A stretch of 64,000 nt of DNA. Origin: Polyangiaceae bacterium UTPRO1. GTDB taxonomy: Bacteria > Desulfobacterota > Binatia > UTPRO1. Each line of letters starts with the position of its first letter. The stretch's first letter is position 1. The stretch is from assembly GCA_002050235.1 (NCBI GenBank), contig MWST01000018.1, positions 310,001 to 374,000 of the forward strand, given 5' to 3'. Under the pieces are notes generated by a model, which saw only the letters and a list, made by a program, of their open reading frames with translations, made no database searches and had not been told where the DNA came from. Position numbers and translations under genes: made by a program. Shown here piece after piece: positions 54,317 to 63,063 of this stretch.

Positions 54317-54598
54317 ATGAAGACACACGACGTACGCAACCTGATCGCCGCCGCCGTCGCCGGCGGGCTGTTGCTCGCCGCGGCGGCGAGCGCTGCGGTC
54401 GTAGGCGTGGTGACCGCGGTCTCGAAGCGGGACCTGACCGTATCCGGGGCGGTGTATCCCATCGACGACGGCGTGGCCTTGGAGGACATGACCGGCCAGC
54501 GCATCACCTGGCCCGAGATCCGCCCCGGCGTGTCCGTCGAGCTCGACTTCGACGAAGAAGGCCGCCTCGTCACCATCCGCGCCAACGTCGTCCGCTGA
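54317..54598 (+). CDS. Small exported protein after pilY1
   Basis: A 93-residue protein with a signal peptide ending near ASAAV. The mature part, of about 65 residues, forms strands (VVGVVTAVSKRDLTVSGAVYPIDDG, RPGVSVELDFDEEGRLVTIRANVV), resembling the OB-like DUF5666-type proteins or the small cargo genes behind pilY1 in other bacteria. GAGGAA is before the ATG. It ends the operon that begins at 48927. Confidence 0.65.
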   Translation: MKTHDVRNLIAAAVAGGLLLAAAASAAVVGVVTAVSKRDLTVSGAVYPIDDGVALEDMTGQRITWPEIRPGVSVELDFDEEGRLVTIRANVVR

Positions 54599-54637
54599 CG
54601 CGCACCGCATCGGCCCGGCGAACGGCGTCAAATTTTC

Positions 54638-54706
54638 GTCGCTACCGCCCTCCCCGCGTACAGGATTTTGTCGGGAGGGTTCAGCGCCTGTCCAGGTAAT
54701 AGCGAC
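54638..54706 (+). other. Nested inverted repeats after the pilY1 operon
   Basis: A closing stem GTCGCTA/TAGCGAC (54638-54644, 54700-54706) encloses an inner stem CCCTCCC/GGGAGGG (54648-54654, 54673-54679). It could be a terminator structure for the pilY1 operon, a protein-binding site for pilM control, or a structured RNA. No T-run follows. Confidence 0.4.
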
Positions 54707-54735
54707 CGTGCTTGAGATTTCGCGGGGTCGAAGGG

Positions 54736-54751
54736 CGGCACTTCGCTTGCT
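54736..54751 (+). promoter_or_regulatory. Sigma-54 promoter before pilMNOPQ
   Basis: CGGCACT, four bases, then TTGCT. GGCAC and TTGCT are at the exact RpoN spacing. The start would be near 54762, about 120 bases before the pilM start. RpoN control of pilus genes is well known in other bacteria for pilA; here it would act on the assembly operon. Confidence 0.6.
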
Positions 54752-54780
54752 TCACTGGCGGTAGCCCCTCCTTTCCGCGC

Positions 54781-54821
54781 GGGAGAGACCCGGTCCGCAT
54801 GGTGCGGATCCGGCCTCTCCC
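54781..54821 (+). promoter_or_regulatory. Leader hairpin upstream of pilM
   Basis: GGGAGAGACCCGGTCCGCA pairs with TGCGGATCCGGCCTCTCCC except for two mismatches and a G-U pair, with a TGG loop. If transcription starts near 54762 it lies in the leader of pilM. It could also be an upstream terminator. Confidence 0.45.
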
Positions 54822-54880
54822 GGGTGACCGAGGGGAGCAAAGACAGGGGGTCGTCACGATGACGAGTCGGGAGAGCAAGG

Positions 54881-55993
54881 GTGCGTAGCGGGCTCGGCGG
54901 CAAGCTCGCCGGGGTGTTCCAGCGTTCGCTGCGCGATCTCCTTCCACGCGGCCGCGGCGGCGCCTATCTCGCCCTCGACATCGGCTCGAGCTGCGTAAAG
55001 CTCGTCGAGACCGACGGCAATCCGGGCGCCATTCGCATCAGCGCCGCCGGGATCGCGCCGCTGCCGCCGACGGCGGTGCAGAACAACCTGATCCAGGATC
55101 CGAGCATCGTCGCGGCGACCATCCGTGATCTCGTGCGTCAGACCGGCGCCCGGGCGACGGACGTGATCACCGCCGTTCCCGGCCCCGCGGTCATGATCAA
55201 GAAGCTGCACCTGCGCGCCGAGGACGAGGCCAATCTCGAGAACCACGTGATGTTGGAGGCCGGGAATGCGATTCCCGAGAGCCTCGACAACGTCACCATC
55301 GACTATCAGATCGCCAACTACACCGAGAGCGGCGAGATCGAGGTCGTTCTCGTCGCCGTCAAGAAAGACATCCTCAACAGCTACACGGCGGTGATCCGCG
55401 ACGCCGGATTGAATCCGCAGATCGTCGACGTCGACTACTTCGCGCTCGAGAACATGTTCGAGCTCAACTACGCGATCGACGAGGGCCAAGTCGTCGGGCT
55501 GGTGAATATCGGGGCGCGTTACTGCTCGATCAACATCCTGCGCGGCGGCCGGTCGTCGTTCACGGGCGACATCCCGGTGGGAGGCGCCGAGTTCACCGAC
55601 GTGCTGATGCGGAACCTCGGGGTGTCGGCGGCCGAAGCCGAGCTCCTGAAGACCGGCGGCACCGTTCGCGAGTTCCAGCCCGACCAGGTCGAGGCGGCGC
55701 TGGCGCCGGGCGTCCAGTTCCTGGTCGAGGAGATCCACCGGGCGCTCAGCTTCTACTGGCGCTCCGACGCGGAGGATCCGCTCGCCGCCGTCTACCTCTC
55801 CGGCGGTACCGCCCGCACCGAGGGTCTGACCCGCGTGCTCGGCGAGCGCCTCGAGACGCCGGTCGAGCTCGTGAAGCCGCTCGAGCGAGTCGCGCTCGGG
55901 AGCGGCGTCGACGCCGATTTCGTCCGTGACAACGCTTCGTCGTTGGCCGTCACCGTCGGGCTTGCGTCCCGGCGTCCGGGAGACAAGTCGTGA
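54881..55993 (+). CDS. pilM: Type IV pilus assembly ATPase-like protein PilM
   Basis: A 370-residue actin-fold protein with LALDIGSSCVKLVE (phosphate-1 motif), LVNIGARYCSINIL (phosphate-2) and VYLSGGTARTEGL (adenosine). PilM binds the N-terminus of PilN at the cytoplasmic face of the inner membrane and links to the assembly ATPase. GTG at 54881 has AAGG and GGGAG upstream. Its stop overlaps the pilN GTG by four bases, so the operon pilMNOPQ is fully coupled. Confidence 0.92.
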   Translation: MRSGLGGKLAGVFQRSLRDLLPRGRGGAYLALDIGSSCVKLVETDGNPGAIRISAAGIAPLPPTAVQNNLIQDPSIVAATIRDLVRQTGARATDVITAVPGPAVMIKKLHLRAEDEANLENHVMLEAGNAIPESLDNVTIDYQIANYTESGEIEVVLVAVKKDILNSYTAVIRDAGLNPQIVDVDYFALENMFELNYAIDEGQVVGLVNIGARYCSINILRGGRSSFTGDIPVGGAEFTDVLMRNLGVSAAEAELLKTGGTVREFQPDQVEAALAPGVQFLVEEIHRALSFYWRSDAEDPLAAVYLSGGTARTEGLTRVLGERLETPVELVKPLERVALGSGVDADFVRDNASSLAVTVGLASRRPGDKS

Positions 55994-56628
55994 TTCGCAT
56001 CAATCTGTTGCCGGTCCGTGAGGTCGAGCGTGAAGCCGGCCGCCGCCAGGAAACCCGGCTCGTCTATCTGAGCGCCGCCCTCGTCCTCGCCGTGCTCATC
56101 GGCATCGAAGTCACGAGTCGCCTGCACCTGGCGCCGCTCAAGAAGGAGTACGCCAAGCTCCAGTCGGACATCGTCGCCCTCGACAAGAAGTCGACGGAGC
56201 TCACGAAACTCGAGAGCGAGCGCAAGGATCTCGAGGAGAAGCTCAATACCATCGCCAGCCTCGAGGCCAAGAAGATCGGCCCGGTGAACGTATTGGCGGA
56301 TCTCAGCGATGCGGCCCCCGAACAGGTATGGCTCCTGGAGTTCAAGGAGAGCGGCGGCCTCGCAACCATCAGCGGCCTCGGCCTCGACGACCAGACGATC
56401 GCCAACTTCATGCGCAAGCTCGGCGCCTCGCCTTACTTCGCCAACGTCGACCTCGTCGAGACCGCGCAGGCGGAGTCCGACGGCGTACAGTTGAAGCACT
56501 TCGTCGTGAACGCCCGGCTCTCGTACTCCGGCGCGGCGCTCGGCACGGCGCCGCGCAACCTCAAGTTCCCCGAACCCACGAACAAAGGCGGGTCCAAACG
56601 CAAGCCGGCCCAGCGGAGGGGGGCATGA
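55990..56628 (+). CDS. pilN: Type IV pilus alignment protein PilN
   Basis: A 212-residue inner-membrane protein. The cytoplasmic start IRINLLPVREVE is the PilM-binding motif. One membrane helix (about 24-44) leads to a coiled coil (LKKEYAKLQSDIVALDKKS) and a periplasmic ferredoxin-like domain, followed by a Lys/Arg-rich tail. GTG overlaps the pilM stop by four bases and the stop overlaps the pilO start by four, so stoichiometry is likely fixed by coupling. Confidence 0.92.
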   Translation: MIRINLLPVREVEREAGRRQETRLVYLSAALVLAVLIGIEVTSRLHLAPLKKEYAKLQSDIVALDKKSTELTKLESERKDLEEKLNTIASLEAKKIGPVNVLADLSDAAPEQVWLLEFKESGGLATISGLGLDDQTIANFMRKLGASPYFANVDLVETAQAESDGVQLKHFVVNARLSYSGAALGTAPRNLKFPEPTNKGGSKRKPAQRRGA

Positions 56629-57257
56629 ACGACCTTTTCGAACGTTTCTTCGAGCTCGAAACCCGCCAGCGGATCATGGCGGCGGCCGGCGTCCTGGTGC
56701 TCGTGTTCGGCGCGTATTGGTACTTCGTCTACTCGGGGCGGCGGGCGGAGACCGCCTCGGTGACGGCCAAGATCAACGACCTGCGCCAGCAGCGAGAGAG
56801 CAAGCAGAAGCTCGTCGCCAACATGGGCGAGCTCCAGGAGACCGTACGCGAGCTCGGGGCGCAGCTTAAGCAAGCCGAGGCGCAGCTCCCCGACTCCAAG
56901 GAGATTCCGGACCTCCTGAGCAGCGTCTCGTCCGCCGGGCGCGACTCCGGCCTCGAGGTGATCACGTTCCGCCAGCGGCAGGAGCAGCTCAAGGACTTCT
57001 ACGCCGAGGTGCCGGTCGATCTGACGGTGCGCGGCAACTATCACGAGGTCGCGACCTTCTTCGACCGAGTCGGAAAGCTCGACCGCATCGTCAACGTCAG
57101 CGACATCGTAATGCAGACGCCGAAACGCGAAGGCGACGAGATGATCGTCGACACCGCCTGCTCGGCGACGACCTTCCGCTTCCTCGACGAGCAGGAGCGC
57201 GCGGAGATCGCCAAGGAAAAAGCGGCCAAAGCCAAAGAAGGCAACAAGAAAAAATAG
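56625..57257 (+). CDS. pilO: Type IV pilus alignment protein PilO
   Basis: A 210-residue inner-membrane protein with one membrane helix (about 18-37), a long coiled coil (INDLRQQRESKQKLVANMGEL) and a periplasmic ferredoxin-like fold with VDLTVRGNYHEVATFFDRVGKLDRIV, the PilO signature. It pairs with PilN to connect inner-membrane motor and PilP. A Lys/Ala-rich tail of 20 residues is unusual. Translation is coupled at both ends. Confidence 0.92.
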   Translation: MNDLFERFFELETRQRIMAAAGVLVLVFGAYWYFVYSGRRAETASVTAKINDLRQQRESKQKLVANMGELQETVRELGAQLKQAEAQLPDSKEIPDLLSSVSSAGRDSGLEVITFRQRQEQLKDFYAEVPVDLTVRGNYHEVATFFDRVGKLDRIVNVSDIVMQTPKREGDEMIVDTACSATTFRFLDEQERAEIAKEKAAKAKEGNKKK

Positions 57258-57929
57258 ATGAGGTCGGCCATGCGAGCGCAGCGGAAGATCACGATCGGGA
57301 CAGCCCTGGTATTTGCGATCACGCTCGCCGCGGGCGCGCTGCCCGCCGCTGCGGTGGCGGACGTAGGCACGCTGCGCGGCCCGATGGCGGCGATCGCGAA
57401 GGCGCGCGCGGCTGCGGATGCGGCGGAGGCGCGCGCGGGGCGCCATGACGCCGAAGCCGTCAAGACGGTCGATGACGCGTCGCGCGAAGCGAAGGCGGTG
57501 CGACCTGAGACCACTCTCCCTGGTGCTGCTGACCAGTCGGGACCACGAGATCGAGTGAGCGTGCCGAACGAACGGGGCGCTGCGCTCCCCACCTACGATG
57601 CGCGCGCGCACCGCGATCCGTTCCAGCCGCCGCGCTTGAATGCGACGGCCGATGCGCGGACGCCGCTGCAGACGTATCAGCTCGGACAGCTGAAGCTCGT
57701 CGGCGTGGTCAGGCAGCTCCCCGAGTCGGGGTATCGCGCGATGGTGGAAGATTCCGCCGGACTAGGCTACATCATCACCACCGGGACGCCCATCGGGTCG
57801 AGTGGCGGGGTGGTGCGCAGTATCGAACTCAGACGAGTAGTCATCGAGGAAAGCACGCGCGACTTCTACGGCGACGTCAAGCCGAAGCAAGTCGTGATGG
57901 AGCTTCCTCAGGAGGATCGATCGCCATGA
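57258..57929 (+). CDS. pilP: Type IV pilus protein PilP without lipobox
   Basis: A 223-residue periplasmic protein. The N-terminus is a signal segment (about residues 1-34) with no cysteine anywhere in the protein, so PilP is not lipidated, unlike the usual inner-membrane lipoprotein. A disordered Ala-rich linker follows, and the C-terminal HR domain is recognisable from YDARAHRDPFQPP and QLGQLKLVGVVR. It links PilN/PilO to PilQ. The ATG directly follows the pilO stop, and the stop overlaps the pilQ ATG (ATGA). Confidence 0.88.
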   Translation: MRSAMRAQRKITIGTALVFAITLAAGALPAAAVADVGTLRGPMAAIAKARAAADAAEARAGRHDAEAVKTVDDASREAKAVRPETTLPGAADQSGPRDRVSVPNERGAALPTYDARAHRDPFQPPRLNATADARTPLQTYQLGQLKLVGVVRQLPESGYRAMVEDSAGLGYIITTGTPIGSSGGVVRSIELRRVVIEESTRDFYGDVKPKQVVMELPQEDRSP

Positions 57930-60196
57930 GGGTGCAGGAGCAGGGTAAGGGAGCGGTGGTGGTGAAGGTGGTTGGTGTCCTGCTCCTCGGCTTTCTGGGA
58001 TGCACGCGGACGCTGGAACGATCGCCGGCGCCGGCGCACGCGCAGGCAGCGGCGCCGACCGTCGCGAGCGCGCCGGCTGCGCCGCTAACGACCGCCGAAG
58101 CCGCGCCGCCCGAACCGACCGTCGCGAGCGCGCCGATCGACACGCCCGTCGAAGCCGAGCTCCGCGTTCACGAGATCCGGCTCGCCGAGCGCGAGTCGCG
58201 CGCCGCGATCGTCGTACGGTTCTCGCGGCCGATAGATGCCGTCTCGCATTTCACGCTGCGGACGCCGAATCGCATCGTCGTCGACGTCGCCGGACCGGTT
58301 CCGCGCCTGGTCGCCAACCACAGCTACGTGGTGAGCGGTCAAGGCGTGGAGCGGGTGCGCGTCGGCGCGTACGAAGGCAAGCTCCGTCTGGTGACCGACG
58401 TCGCGGGCAGGATTCCCGACTACGAGGTCACCGCGGACGGACGCGAGATGTCGGTCCTGCTCGGCGATGCGGATGGCCCTATCGACGAGTTGGTCTATGT
58501 CGCTCCCGGCATCGCACCGGTGATCCAGGATCCGGCTCCTGCGGTCGCGGCGGCTCCCGCGGCTCCGCCGGCGTCGGCGCCCGTTGCCCTCGAGCCGCCG
58601 CCGCCGACCGAACCTACGGCCGGTTCCGACCTTGCGTCGGCGGCCAGCGACACGACGATCGCCGAGGACGAGTCCGCCGTGCTCGCGGCGAGCAGCGCGC
58701 GCGGCGGTCGCGGCGGCCGTTCGCGGTCGAAGGCGGCCACCGCATCCATACCGGGAGGCACGATAGAGGCGCTGCCTAGCTCCCCTCGCGAGTATACGGG
58801 ACAGCGCATCTCGCTCGACTTCAAGGATGCCGACATCCAGAACGTGCTCCGCATCCTCGCCGACGTGAGCGGCCTCAACATCATCACCACCGACGACGTG
58901 CAGGGGAAGATCACCATGCGCCTCGTCGAGGTGCCGTGGGACCAGGCGCTCGACTCCATCCTGAAGGCGCGCGGCCTCGACATGGTGCGCGACGGCAACA
59001 TCGTCCGCGTTTCGACGGTCGAGAAGCTGAAAGAGGAGCGCGAAGCGCTGCGCGCCGCCAACGAGGCGCAGGCGCAGGCCGAACCGCTCAAGGTACGCTA
59101 CATCAAGGTCAACTATGCCAAGGCCGACGAGAAGTTCGTAAAGAAGGTCCAGGAGATCCTGACCGACCGCGGCACGGCGACCTGGGACGAGCGCACCAAC
59201 ACGGTCGTCGTCCGCGATATCGACAAGGGCATCGCCGACGCCGAGGAGCTGATCTCGCACTTCGACACCCAGACGCCGCAGATCCTGATCGAGGCGAGCA
59301 TCGTCGAGGCGACCGAGAACTTCGCGCGCGACCTCGGCGTCCAGTGGGGCTACACCTACAAGGCTGGTCCGGAGACCGGAAACGCTCCCGGCGTCAACTT
59401 CCCGGGCCGCATCAATACGGGCGGCAGCGGCCTCGGAACCGGCTCGGGATCGGTCGCGCCCGGCCAGCTTCCGGCGGGGCGGGTTCCCTTCATCGCCGAT
59501 TTCCCCGCGACCAGCGTCGCGCCGGGACTGGGGTCGGCCTTCGACGTGCTGCTCGGCTCGCTCGACGGCTCACAGTCGCTCGCGGCGCGGCTCACCGCGC
59601 TCGAACGCCAGGGCAAAGGCAAGATCATCTCGCGGCCGCGCGTCGTGACCCTCAACAACCAGGCGGCCAATATCGAGAGCCTGGAGATCTTGCGCGTCAA
59701 GCTGCCCAGCACCGGTACCGTGATCAGCACCGGCGCGGGCGGCGTGGCGGGTACGTCGCAAGCGGCGACCGAGCAGATCAAGACCGGCATCACGCTCACG
59801 GTGACCCCGCAACTCTCGTCGGACGGTTTCGTCTTCCTCGACGTGTTCGCGAAGTCGAGCACGTTGCAACCGCCGGCGCAGTCGCAAGCGCCGTCGCCCG
59901 ACGGTATCCCGAACGAGATCAGCCGTCAGGCGGAGTCCCACGTTCTCATCAAGGACGGCGAAACCTTCGTACTCGGCGGCGTCTTCCGCAATACGTTGAA
60001 CGACCAGGACAACGGCATTCCGTACCTGCGATCGATTCCGGTCTTCGGCTGGGCGTTCAAGAACACCGTGACCGCCGACAACCGCCAGGAGCTCCTGGTG
60101 TTCATCACCCCGCGCTCGGTCCGCGCGCGCGGCACCGAGGATCTCGCGAGCCTCCCGTCGGCCGAGGATCTGTGGCAGAATCGCAGCAATCCTTGA
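57926..60196 (+). CDS. pilQ: Type IV pilus secretin PilQ, with a lipobox
   Basis: A 756-residue secretin. A lipobox LLGFLGC places a lipidated Cys26, so this PilQ is likely a lipoprotein, which may let it reach the outer membrane without a separate pilotin. One AMIN domain (about residues 75-180) is followed by an Ala/Pro linker, secretin N-domains (ISLDFKDADIQNVLRILADVSGLN and KVRYIKVNYAKADE) and the secretin pore (VLIKDGETFVLGGVFR) ending in the HEAD/S region. It would form the outer-membrane gate for the pilus. Coupled to pilP by ATGA. Confidence 0.93.
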   Translation: MRVQEQGKGAVVVKVVGVLLLGFLGCTRTLERSPAPAHAQAAAPTVASAPAAPLTTAEAAPPEPTVASAPIDTPVEAELRVHEIRLAERESRAAIVVRFSRPIDAVSHFTLRTPNRIVVDVAGPVPRLVANHSYVVSGQGVERVRVGAYEGKLRLVTDVAGRIPDYEVTADGREMSVLLGDADGPIDELVYVAPGIAPVIQDPAPAVAAAPAAPPASAPVALEPPPPTEPTAGSDLASAASDTTIAEDESAVLAASSARGGRGGRSRSKAATASIPGGTIEALPSSPREYTGQRISLDFKDADIQNVLRILADVSGLNIITTDDVQGKITMRLVEVPWDQALDSILKARGLDMVRDGNIVRVSTVEKLKEEREALRAANEAQAQAEPLKVRYIKVNYAKADEKFVKKVQEILTDRGTATWDERTNTVVVRDIDKGIADAEELISHFDTQTPQILIEASIVEATENFARDLGVQWGYTYKAGPETGNAPGVNFPGRINTGGSGLGTGSGSVAPGQLPAGRVPFIADFPATSVAPGLGSAFDVLLGSLDGSQSLAARLTALERQGKGKIISRPRVVTLNNQAANIESLEILRVKLPSTGTVISTGAGGVAGTSQAATEQIKTGITLTVTPQLSSDGFVFLDVFAKSSTLQPPAQSQAPSPDGIPNEISRQAESHVLIKDGETFVLGGVFRNTLNDQDNGIPYLRSIPVFGWAFKNTVTADNRQELLVFITPRSVRARGTEDLASLPSAEDLWQNRSNP

Positions 60197-60272
60197 GACG
60201 CGCAGCGGTATGACCCTTCGCACCGCGCGTCGCGCCCCCCTTTTCGTCTTGGCGCTGCCGGAGTGACATCGA

Positions 60273-61436
60273 GTGCTACGTTTCCTCACCGCCGGTGAAT
60301 CCCACGGACCGTGCCTCACGGCGATCGTCGAAGGCTGTCCGGCCGGCTTTCCGATCGACATCGACGCGGTGAACGTCGACATGCGCCGGCGCATGATGGG
60401 CCACGGCCGGGGCGGGCGGATGAAGATCGAGCAGGACACGGCGGAGCTGCGCTCCGGCGTCCGCTTCGGCGAGACCCTCGGCTCGCCGATCACGCTCGTA
60501 GTCGAAAACCGCGATTGGAAGAACTGGCTCAAGAAGATGTCGGCTCGTCCCGAGGATCGCGACGCTAGGGTGCCGGTGACGCGGCCGCGGCCAGGCCATG
60601 CCGATCTCGCCGGGGTCCTCAAGTACGGTCACGACGACGTGCGTAACGTCCTCGAGCGCGCGAGCGCCCGCGAAACCGCCGCACGCGTCGCGATCGGCGG
60701 CATCGCCAAGTGCCTGCTGCGGCCGTTCGGCATCGCGGTGCGCGGCTGGGTGGCTGAGATCGGCGACGTGGTCGCCAACCACGCCGGCCTGGATCCCGAG
60801 GCCATCTTCGCTGCCGCCGAGGTTTCCGCCGTGCGGGTCGCCGATCCGGAGGCCGAGCGCAAGATCGTCGCCGCGATCGACGACTGCAAGAAGCGCGGCG
60901 ACACGCTCGGGGGTATCGTCGAGGTCGTAGCGACCGGACTCCCTCCCGGACTCGGCAGCCACGTACACTGGGATCGCAAGCTCGACGGGCGCCTTGCGCA
61001 CGCGCTCATGAGCATCCAGGCGGTGAAGGGCGTCGAGATCGGCCTCGGGTTCGCGACCGCGCGCCGCCCCGGATCGATCGTTCACGACGAGATCTACTTC
61101 GACGCGGCCAGAAACCAGTTCGTACGTCGGACCAATATGGCCGGCGGCACCGAGGGCGGTATGACCTCGGGGGCGCCGCTGGTGGTGCGCGCCGCCTTCA
61201 AGCCGATCGCGACGTTGATGAAGCCGCTGCACTCGGTCGACATCGCGACCAAGGCGGAGGCCAAGAGCGCCATCGAGCGCTCCGACGTGTGTGCCATACC
61301 GGCGGCGGCGGTGATCGCCGAGGCCGTCGTGGCGTTCGTCGTCGCCGACGCCTTTCTGGAGAAGTTCGGCGGCGATTCTCTGCGGGAGGTGCGCCGCAAC
61401 TACGAGGGGTATCTGCAGCAGATTGCGCAGTTTTGA
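60273..61436 (+). CDS. aroC: Chorismate synthase
   Basis: A 387-residue FMN-dependent lyase. LTAGESHGPCLTAIVEG, the basic block GHGRGGRMKIEQD, and ERASARETAARVAIG are intact. It makes chorismate from EPSP for aromatic amino acids. The start is GTG at 60273; no strong ribosome site is seen. It follows pilQ with a 76-base gap and its stop is directly before the aroK ATG. The order pilMNOPQ-aroC-aroK-aroB matches many proteobacteria. Confidence 0.95.
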   Translation: MLRFLTAGESHGPCLTAIVEGCPAGFPIDIDAVNVDMRRRMMGHGRGGRMKIEQDTAELRSGVRFGETLGSPITLVVENRDWKNWLKKMSARPEDRDARVPVTRPRPGHADLAGVLKYGHDDVRNVLERASARETAARVAIGGIAKCLLRPFGIAVRGWVAEIGDVVANHAGLDPEAIFAAAEVSAVRVADPEAERKIVAAIDDCKKRGDTLGGIVEVVATGLPPGLGSHVHWDRKLDGRLAHALMSIQAVKGVEIGLGFATARRPGSIVHDEIYFDAARNQFVRRTNMAGGTEGGMTSGAPLVVRAAFKPIATLMKPLHSVDIATKAEAKSAIERSDVCAIPAAAVIAEAVVAFVVADAFLEKFGGDSLREVRRNYEGYLQQIAQF

Positions 61437-61976
61437 ATGAGGGGGCGTGCGGTCGTGTTGATGGGGTTCATGGGGACGGGCAAGAGCGAGGTGGGCCGCC
61501 GGCTGGCGCAGCGGCTCGGGCGTGCGTTCGTGGACACCGATGAGTGGATCGAAGAGCGTGCCGGAAAGCGCATCGCCGCGATCTTCAACGAGGAGGGCGA
61601 GGCCGCTTTCCGCCGCCTCGAGCGCGAGGCGGTGGCGGTGGCGGCGGCGGCGAATCGCGGCGACGCGGTCATCGCGGTCGGCGGCGGCGCCGTGCTCGAT
61701 CCGGAGAACGTGCGGCGCCTGCGCGAGGGCGGCGTGCTCGTGCATTTGACGGCACGCCCCGAGGTCGTCCTGCGGCGCATCGGGGACGGCGCCAGCCGGC
61801 CGCTGCTGCGGGACGATCCCGAGGCGGCGGTGGCGCGACTCCTGGCGGAGCGCGAGCCGGCGTATGCGGCGGCGGCGGACGTGGTCGTCGATACGTCGGA
61901 GCACGACGCCGAGCAGGTGGTCGAGGAGATTCAGCGAGCGCTCGCGGGCGCCGAGCGATGGAAATCGTCAACGTAG
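61437..61976 (+). CDS. aroK: Shikimate kinase
   Basis: A 179-residue kinase. GFMGTGKSEVGRR is the Walker A, DTDEWIEE binds shikimate, IAVGGGAVLD is the third motif, and the LID arginines are in SRPLLRDDP. It phosphorylates shikimate. Its ATG directly abuts the aroC stop and its 3' end overlaps aroB by 19 bases, so all three genes are coupled. Confidence 0.94.
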   Translation: MRGRAVVLMGFMGTGKSEVGRRLAQRLGRAFVDTDEWIEERAGKRIAAIFNEEGEAAFRRLEREAVAVAAAANRGDAVIAVGGGAVLDPENVRRLREGGVLVHLTARPEVVLRRIGDGASRPLLRDDPEAAVARLLAEREPAYAAAADVVVDTSEHDAEQVVEEIQRALAGAERWKSST

Positions 61977-63028
61977 AGCTGGGGGACCGCGCCTATCCGA
62001 TCTACGTCGGTGCCGGTTGCCTCGAGGACCTGGGACCCCGTCTTGCGCAGACAGGGGGGGAGAAGCGGATGGCGGTGGTGACGAACTCGACGGTCGCGAG
62101 CCTCTACCTCGAGCCGGTGACGCGAACGCTCACCGGCGCGGGATTCGATCCCGCGGTCGTCCAGATCCCCGACGGGGAGGAGCACAAGAACCTCGCTTGG
62201 CTCGCGTTCGTCTACGATCGCTTGATCGACGCCGGCGTCGATCGCGGCGGCTCGGTGGTGGCGCTCGGCGGCGGCGTCGTCGGCGACCTGGCGGGCTTCG
62301 CCGCCGCGACCTACCTCCGCGGCATCGACCTGGTGCAGGTACCGACCACTCTGCTCGCCCAGATCGATTCGTCGATCGGCGGCAAGACCGGCGTCAACCA
62401 TCCGGCCGGCAAGAATCTGCTCGGCGCTTTCAAACAGCCGCGCTTCGTGCTCGCCGACGTCGAGTGCCTGCGGACGCTGCCGCGACGCGAGTACGTCGCC
62501 GGTCTCGCCGAGGTCGTGAAGACGGGAGCGATCCTCGATGCCGAGCTCTTCGCGCTCCTCGAGGCCGAGCTGCCGGACATCCTGCGGCAGGAGCGAGATC
62601 TTCTGGTGCGGGTGGTCCGCCGCTGTTGTCAGTTGAAAGCTCTCGTCGTCGCCGAGGACGAGACCGAGGGCGGCTATCGCGCGATCCTGAACTTCGGCCA
62701 CACGCTCGGCCACGCGATCGAGAGCCTCACCGACTACACCACCTTCCTTCACGGGGAGGCGGTCGCCATCGGCATGGTCGCGGCCGCACGCGTCTCGCAG
62801 CAGCTCGGATTCTGCGACGCGACCACCGTGCGCCGGCTGAGCACGCTCGTAGATCGTTGCGGGCTGCCGACGGAGGTGCCGAGCGATCTCGAGCGCGAGG
62901 CGCTGGCGCTCGCCATGCGCACCGACAAGAAGGCGCTCGGGGGATCCATCAAGTTCGTTTGTCTGGAGGGTATCGGTAGGACCAGGTTCGAGCGGCTCGG
63001 CTGTGACGAGATCGTTCGGTACATCTGA
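61958..63028 (+). CDS. aroB: 3-dehydroquinate synthase
   Basis: A 356-residue enzyme. NAD and metal binding motifs ALGGGVVGDLAGFAAATYLRG, QVPTTLLAQIDSSIGGKTGVN, LNFGHTLGHAIE and LHGEAVAIGM are complete. It converts DAHP to dehydroquinate with zinc or cobalt. The ATG at 61958 lies inside aroK; a longer open frame upstream is the aroK gene in another frame. It ends the transcript that may begin at pilM or aroC. Confidence 0.95.
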   Translation: MEIVNVELGDRAYPIYVGAGCLEDLGPRLAQTGGEKRMAVVTNSTVASLYLEPVTRTLTGAGFDPAVVQIPDGEEHKNLAWLAFVYDRLIDAGVDRGGSVVALGGGVVGDLAGFAAATYLRGIDLVQVPTTLLAQIDSSIGGKTGVNHPAGKNLLGAFKQPRFVLADVECLRTLPRREYVAGLAEVVKTGAILDAELFALLEAELPDILRQERDLLVRVVRRCCQLKALVVAEDETEGGYRAILNFGHTLGHAIESLTDYTTFLHGEAVAIGMVAAARVSQQLGFCDATTVRRLSTLVDRCGLPTEVPSDLEREALALAMRTDKKALGGSIKFVCLEGIGRTRFERLGCDEIVRYI

Positions 63029-63063
63029 GAGCAATTTTTCATCAGCGAGGGGAGGATGCAGGT

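Noticed and set aside
54721..54779. Class I c-di-GMP riboswitch upstream of pilM
   Set aside because: The conserved GCAAA-type and AAACC elements of the known class are not present.
54628..54903. Minus-strand 91-codon frame in the pilM leader region
   Set aside because: It lies in the gap with inverted repeats, has no ribosome site and runs into pilM; the repeats explain the region better.
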